Both the position numbers and the translations under genes were made by a program. The notes beneath the pieces were generated by a model, which saw nothing but the letters and a program-made list of their open reading frames with translations, did no database searches and had not been told where the DNA came from. This document shows positions 61,465 through 64,000 of a DNA stretch of 64,000 nt, in pieces. How positions within the stretch are numbered: position 1 is the stretch's first letter; every line of letters starts with the position of its first letter. Source of the DNA: Xylaria sp. FL1777 (lineage: Eukaryota; Ascomycota; Sordariomycetes; Xylariales; Xylariaceae); the NCBI GenBank assembly GCA_022578965.1, contig MU400533.1:186001-250000 (forward strand), written 5' to 3'.

Positions 61465-64000
61465 ATGCGATTCGGCGACCAATCCCAGGAGGTCCTCCAA
61501 CTGACCGGATCCTTCACCGGTTACCGGCCAATCCTCGAGCTTGGAAATCACTACCTCAGCGCCTCTGAATCTCTCGCACAGCCATTATGCGGTAACGACG
61601 AGGGTTGGGGCCCTCTGAGCCCCTTTCGCTACGACTTCACGCCATGCTTCGTCGACGTTTGGGTCTTCGTTGTCGCTGCTTTCGGTCTTGTCTGTGGCCC
61701 GCTCGCCATCTGGCACGTCTTGCGGAAACACAAGGCCGTGGCCGTTCGCAAAGACTGGCATTTCTGGACTAAGCAGGTAGGCACATTCATACAGCCTTGT
61801 CTCCTACTTATGGGCCTTCAATCGTATAGGCTAGAGAATGCTGATGGTGAGCTGTAGTCTCTGCTCGTGCTTGTTATTGCCGATATCACCGCTCAGCTCG
61901 TCATCCAAATCATCAACTTCCCTGGCATATGGTACGGCGACTTTCGATTCCTTACAACTTTATTGACTCTTATATCGCTTGGGGTCATCTTCACGATCCA
62001 ATGGCTGGAACACGACCGTTCAAGAAATGCCAACGGTGTGGTCTTGTTCTACTGGTTGCTTCTCCTAATTGCATACACTGTTAAGCTCCGATCGCTGGTG
62101 TCTCAGCAGCTGTATGAAAAGAATTTAACGTATTTTGTAACATTTATCGTTGGATTCGGCCTGTCAGTATTTGAATTCCTATTCGAATGGCTGTGGCCAA
62201 AGCGAGCTAGCGCATACGAAGCTTTAATAGACGAGGAGGGTGCGGAATGTCCCGTCGAATATGCGACCATTTTCTCTCGTCTCACTTTTTCGTGGATGAC
62301 ACCTATGATGAAGTTTGGGTATAAGCAATTTCTTGGCGAGGAAGACTTATGGGGTCTTTCTCGAGACGCCACGACTCGCGCAACAGGAGATAGCTTTGAC
62401 AGAGCATGGCAATATGAGTTGGCGCACCGGAAGAAGCCCAGCGTCTGGATAGCCATGTTCAAAGCTTATGGTGGCCCCTATTTGGGTGCAACGGTCTTTA
62501 AATTCATCAACGATCTCTCTGCTTTTGCACAGCCTCAGCTGTTGCGGTATCTCATCAGCTTTGTAGACTCCTACAGTGAAGGCAAGGTGCCGCAACCTGC
62601 TATCAAAGGTGCCGCTATAGCGATTGCAATGTTCTTTGTTGCAACACTGCAAACCACTGTGATTGTAAGTATGATCTCCTCGTCCTATCATGGATTCGTA
62701 CTAACGAAGTACAAGCACCAATACTTTCAATTGGCATTTATTACTGGGATGCATATCAAGTCTGGGTTAACCTCAGCTATCTATAAGAAGTCCCTCAAAC
62801 TTTCAAATGAAGGTCGTTCGTCAAAAACCACCGGCGACATCGTCAACTATATGGCTGTTGACGCTCAGCGGCTCCAGGATTTGACCCAGTTCGCTCAGCA
62901 AGTGTGGTCCGCTCCTTTCCAAATCATCATCTGCATGGTTTCGTTGTACCAGCTTGTAGGGTGGTCCATGTTGTCTGGAGTTGGTGTGATGCTCATCATG
63001 ATTCCCATTAATGGTTTCATTGCCCGATTCATGAAACGTTTACAGAAACAGCAGATGAAGAACAAGGATGCTCGAAGCCGATTAATTGCTGAGATTATCA
63101 ATAACATGAAGAGCATCAAGCTTTATGCCTGGAGCACAGCCTTCATGAACAAGCTCAACTTTGTCAGAAACGACTTGGAGCTAAAAAACCTTCGCAGAAT
63201 TGGTGCTGGGCAAGCCTTTGCCAACTTCACTTGGTCCACTACACCGTTTCTGGTCTCCTGCTCTACCTTTGCAATCTTCGTTTGGACACACGATATTCCT
63301 TTAACCACTGATATTGTCTTTCCAGCTCTCGCTCTGTTTAATCTGCTCACTTTCCCGCTTTCTGTTTTACCCATGGTTATTACTTCCATTATTGAGGCTA
63401 CCGTTGCGGTCCAACGCCTGTGTGAATACCTCACTGCTGAGGAAATTCAACCTGATGCTATCTTTGTTGGCCCCGCTGCCGAGGAGCGGGGAGACGATGC
63501 AGTCGTTATCCGTAATGGTACATTCTCCTGGAATCGCCATGAGACGAAGACCGTTCTAAAAGGCATTGGCTTTACAGCTCGCAAAGGAGATCTTACTTGT
63601 ATTGTTGGTAGAGTTGGCCAGGGCAAATCGTCATTCCTGCAAAGCATCCTCGGCGATTTATGGAAAATTGAGGGTGAGGTGCATGTTAATGGGACAGTGG
63701 CGTATGCTTCTCAACAACCATGGATCATGAATGCAACAGTCAAAGAAAACATCATCTTCGGACATCGATACGATTCGAATTTCTACGAGAAGACGGTTAA
63801 AGCATGCGCATTACTGGATGACTTTGCGCAACTTCCCGATGGAGATGAGACGGTCGTCGGTGAACGGGGCATCTCTTTGAGTGGTGGTCAAAAGGCACGA
63901 GTCGCTCTTGCTCGGGCCGTCTATGCCCGAGCAGACATTTATCTACTCGACGACTGCCTTTCCGCCGTCGATTCCCATGTTGCCCGGCACATAGTAGAGA
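61465..64000 (+). CDS. ABCC-type ABC transporter, Ycf1-like (partial, 3' end beyond window)
   Basis: Exons are 61465-61776, 61858-62664 and 62716 to past the window end, giving at least 801 codons. The second intron carries a clear TACTAAC branch site. The start has CGNDEGWGPLSP and YDFTPCFVDVWV, typical of fungal ABCC proteins, followed by an extra membrane domain (MSD0), the linker AECPVEYATIFSRLTFSWMT and the first transporter domain (KTTGDIVNYMAVDAQRLQDL, AEIINNMKSIKLYAWS). The first nucleotide-binding domain shows Walker A GRVGQGKSS at about 669-677, the LSGGQKARVALARA signature near 760 and Walker B IYLLDDCLSAVDSHV. Yeast Ycf1 and Bpt1 move glutathione conjugates and metals such as cadmium into the vacuole; that role is inferred. 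The second membrane and nucleotide-binding domains are expected past 64000. Confidence 0.93.

Noticed and set aside
1..64000. CRISPR array, operon, prophage or biosynthetic cluster
   Set aside because: The gene structure is that of a fungal chromosome; no spaced direct repeats, phage genes, or polyketide/peptide synthetase backbone genes are present.

Overview
The window is a stretch of nuclear chromosome from a filamentous ascomycete (Pezizomycotina), most likely a Sordariomycete. The evidence is many short GT-AG introns (about 50-200 bases) with CTAAC/TACTAAC-like branch sites, well-spaced monocistronic genes on both strands, and typical fungal proteins: Atg1, cullin-4, a Gpi10-type mannosyltransferase, a vacuolar Nhx1-type exchanger, a GH131 beta-glucanase and a 2EXR protein. 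I see no rRNA, tRNA, CRISPR array, operon or intact transposon. The order is not resolvable from sequence alone.

I rebuilt 17 protein genes exon by exon. Sixteen are complete and one, an ABCC transporter, runs off the right edge. In every multi-exon model the exon lengths sum to a whole number of codons, except in the truncated last gene. Sixteen models are well supported; 28840-29304 is only a weak hypothetical.

Left part (1-14 kb): about 4.9 kb without a clear gene, then three plus-strand genes: a small secreted protein, a MAPEG-family membrane protein and a Ser/Thr-rich secreted protein with a conserved-looking cysteine tail. Next come two minus-strand genes, a secreted GH131 glucanase and a Sut1-like sugar:proton symporter, a plausible polysaccharide-degradation and sugar-uptake pair.

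Middle (15-38 kb): an Nhx1-type cation/proton antiporter, a 2EXR protein, an Ark1/Prk1-type actin-regulating kinase, a ten-exon Dal5-type anion transporter, a weak hypothetical gene, an amino acid transporter and a Sac7/Bag7-like RhoGAP.

Right part (38-64 kb): the autophagy kinase gene ATG1 sits alone between two gene-free stretches of about 5.3 and 5.2 kb. It is followed by ornithine aminotransferase (minus) divergent from GPI10 (plus), then GPI10 convergent with CUL4 (minus), and CUL4 divergent from the Ycf1-like ABC transporter (plus).

I found no new multi-gene system. The most interesting signals are three introns that only make sense with GC donors (amino acid transporter, Dal5-type transporter, cullin-4); a four-codon upstream ORF whose stop overlaps the GPI10 start as ATGA; very small exons (18, 10 and 8 bases); an 11-base tandem repeat upstream of CUL4; a 22-base G run in a leader region; and a dispersed 10-base palindrome in intergenic DNA.
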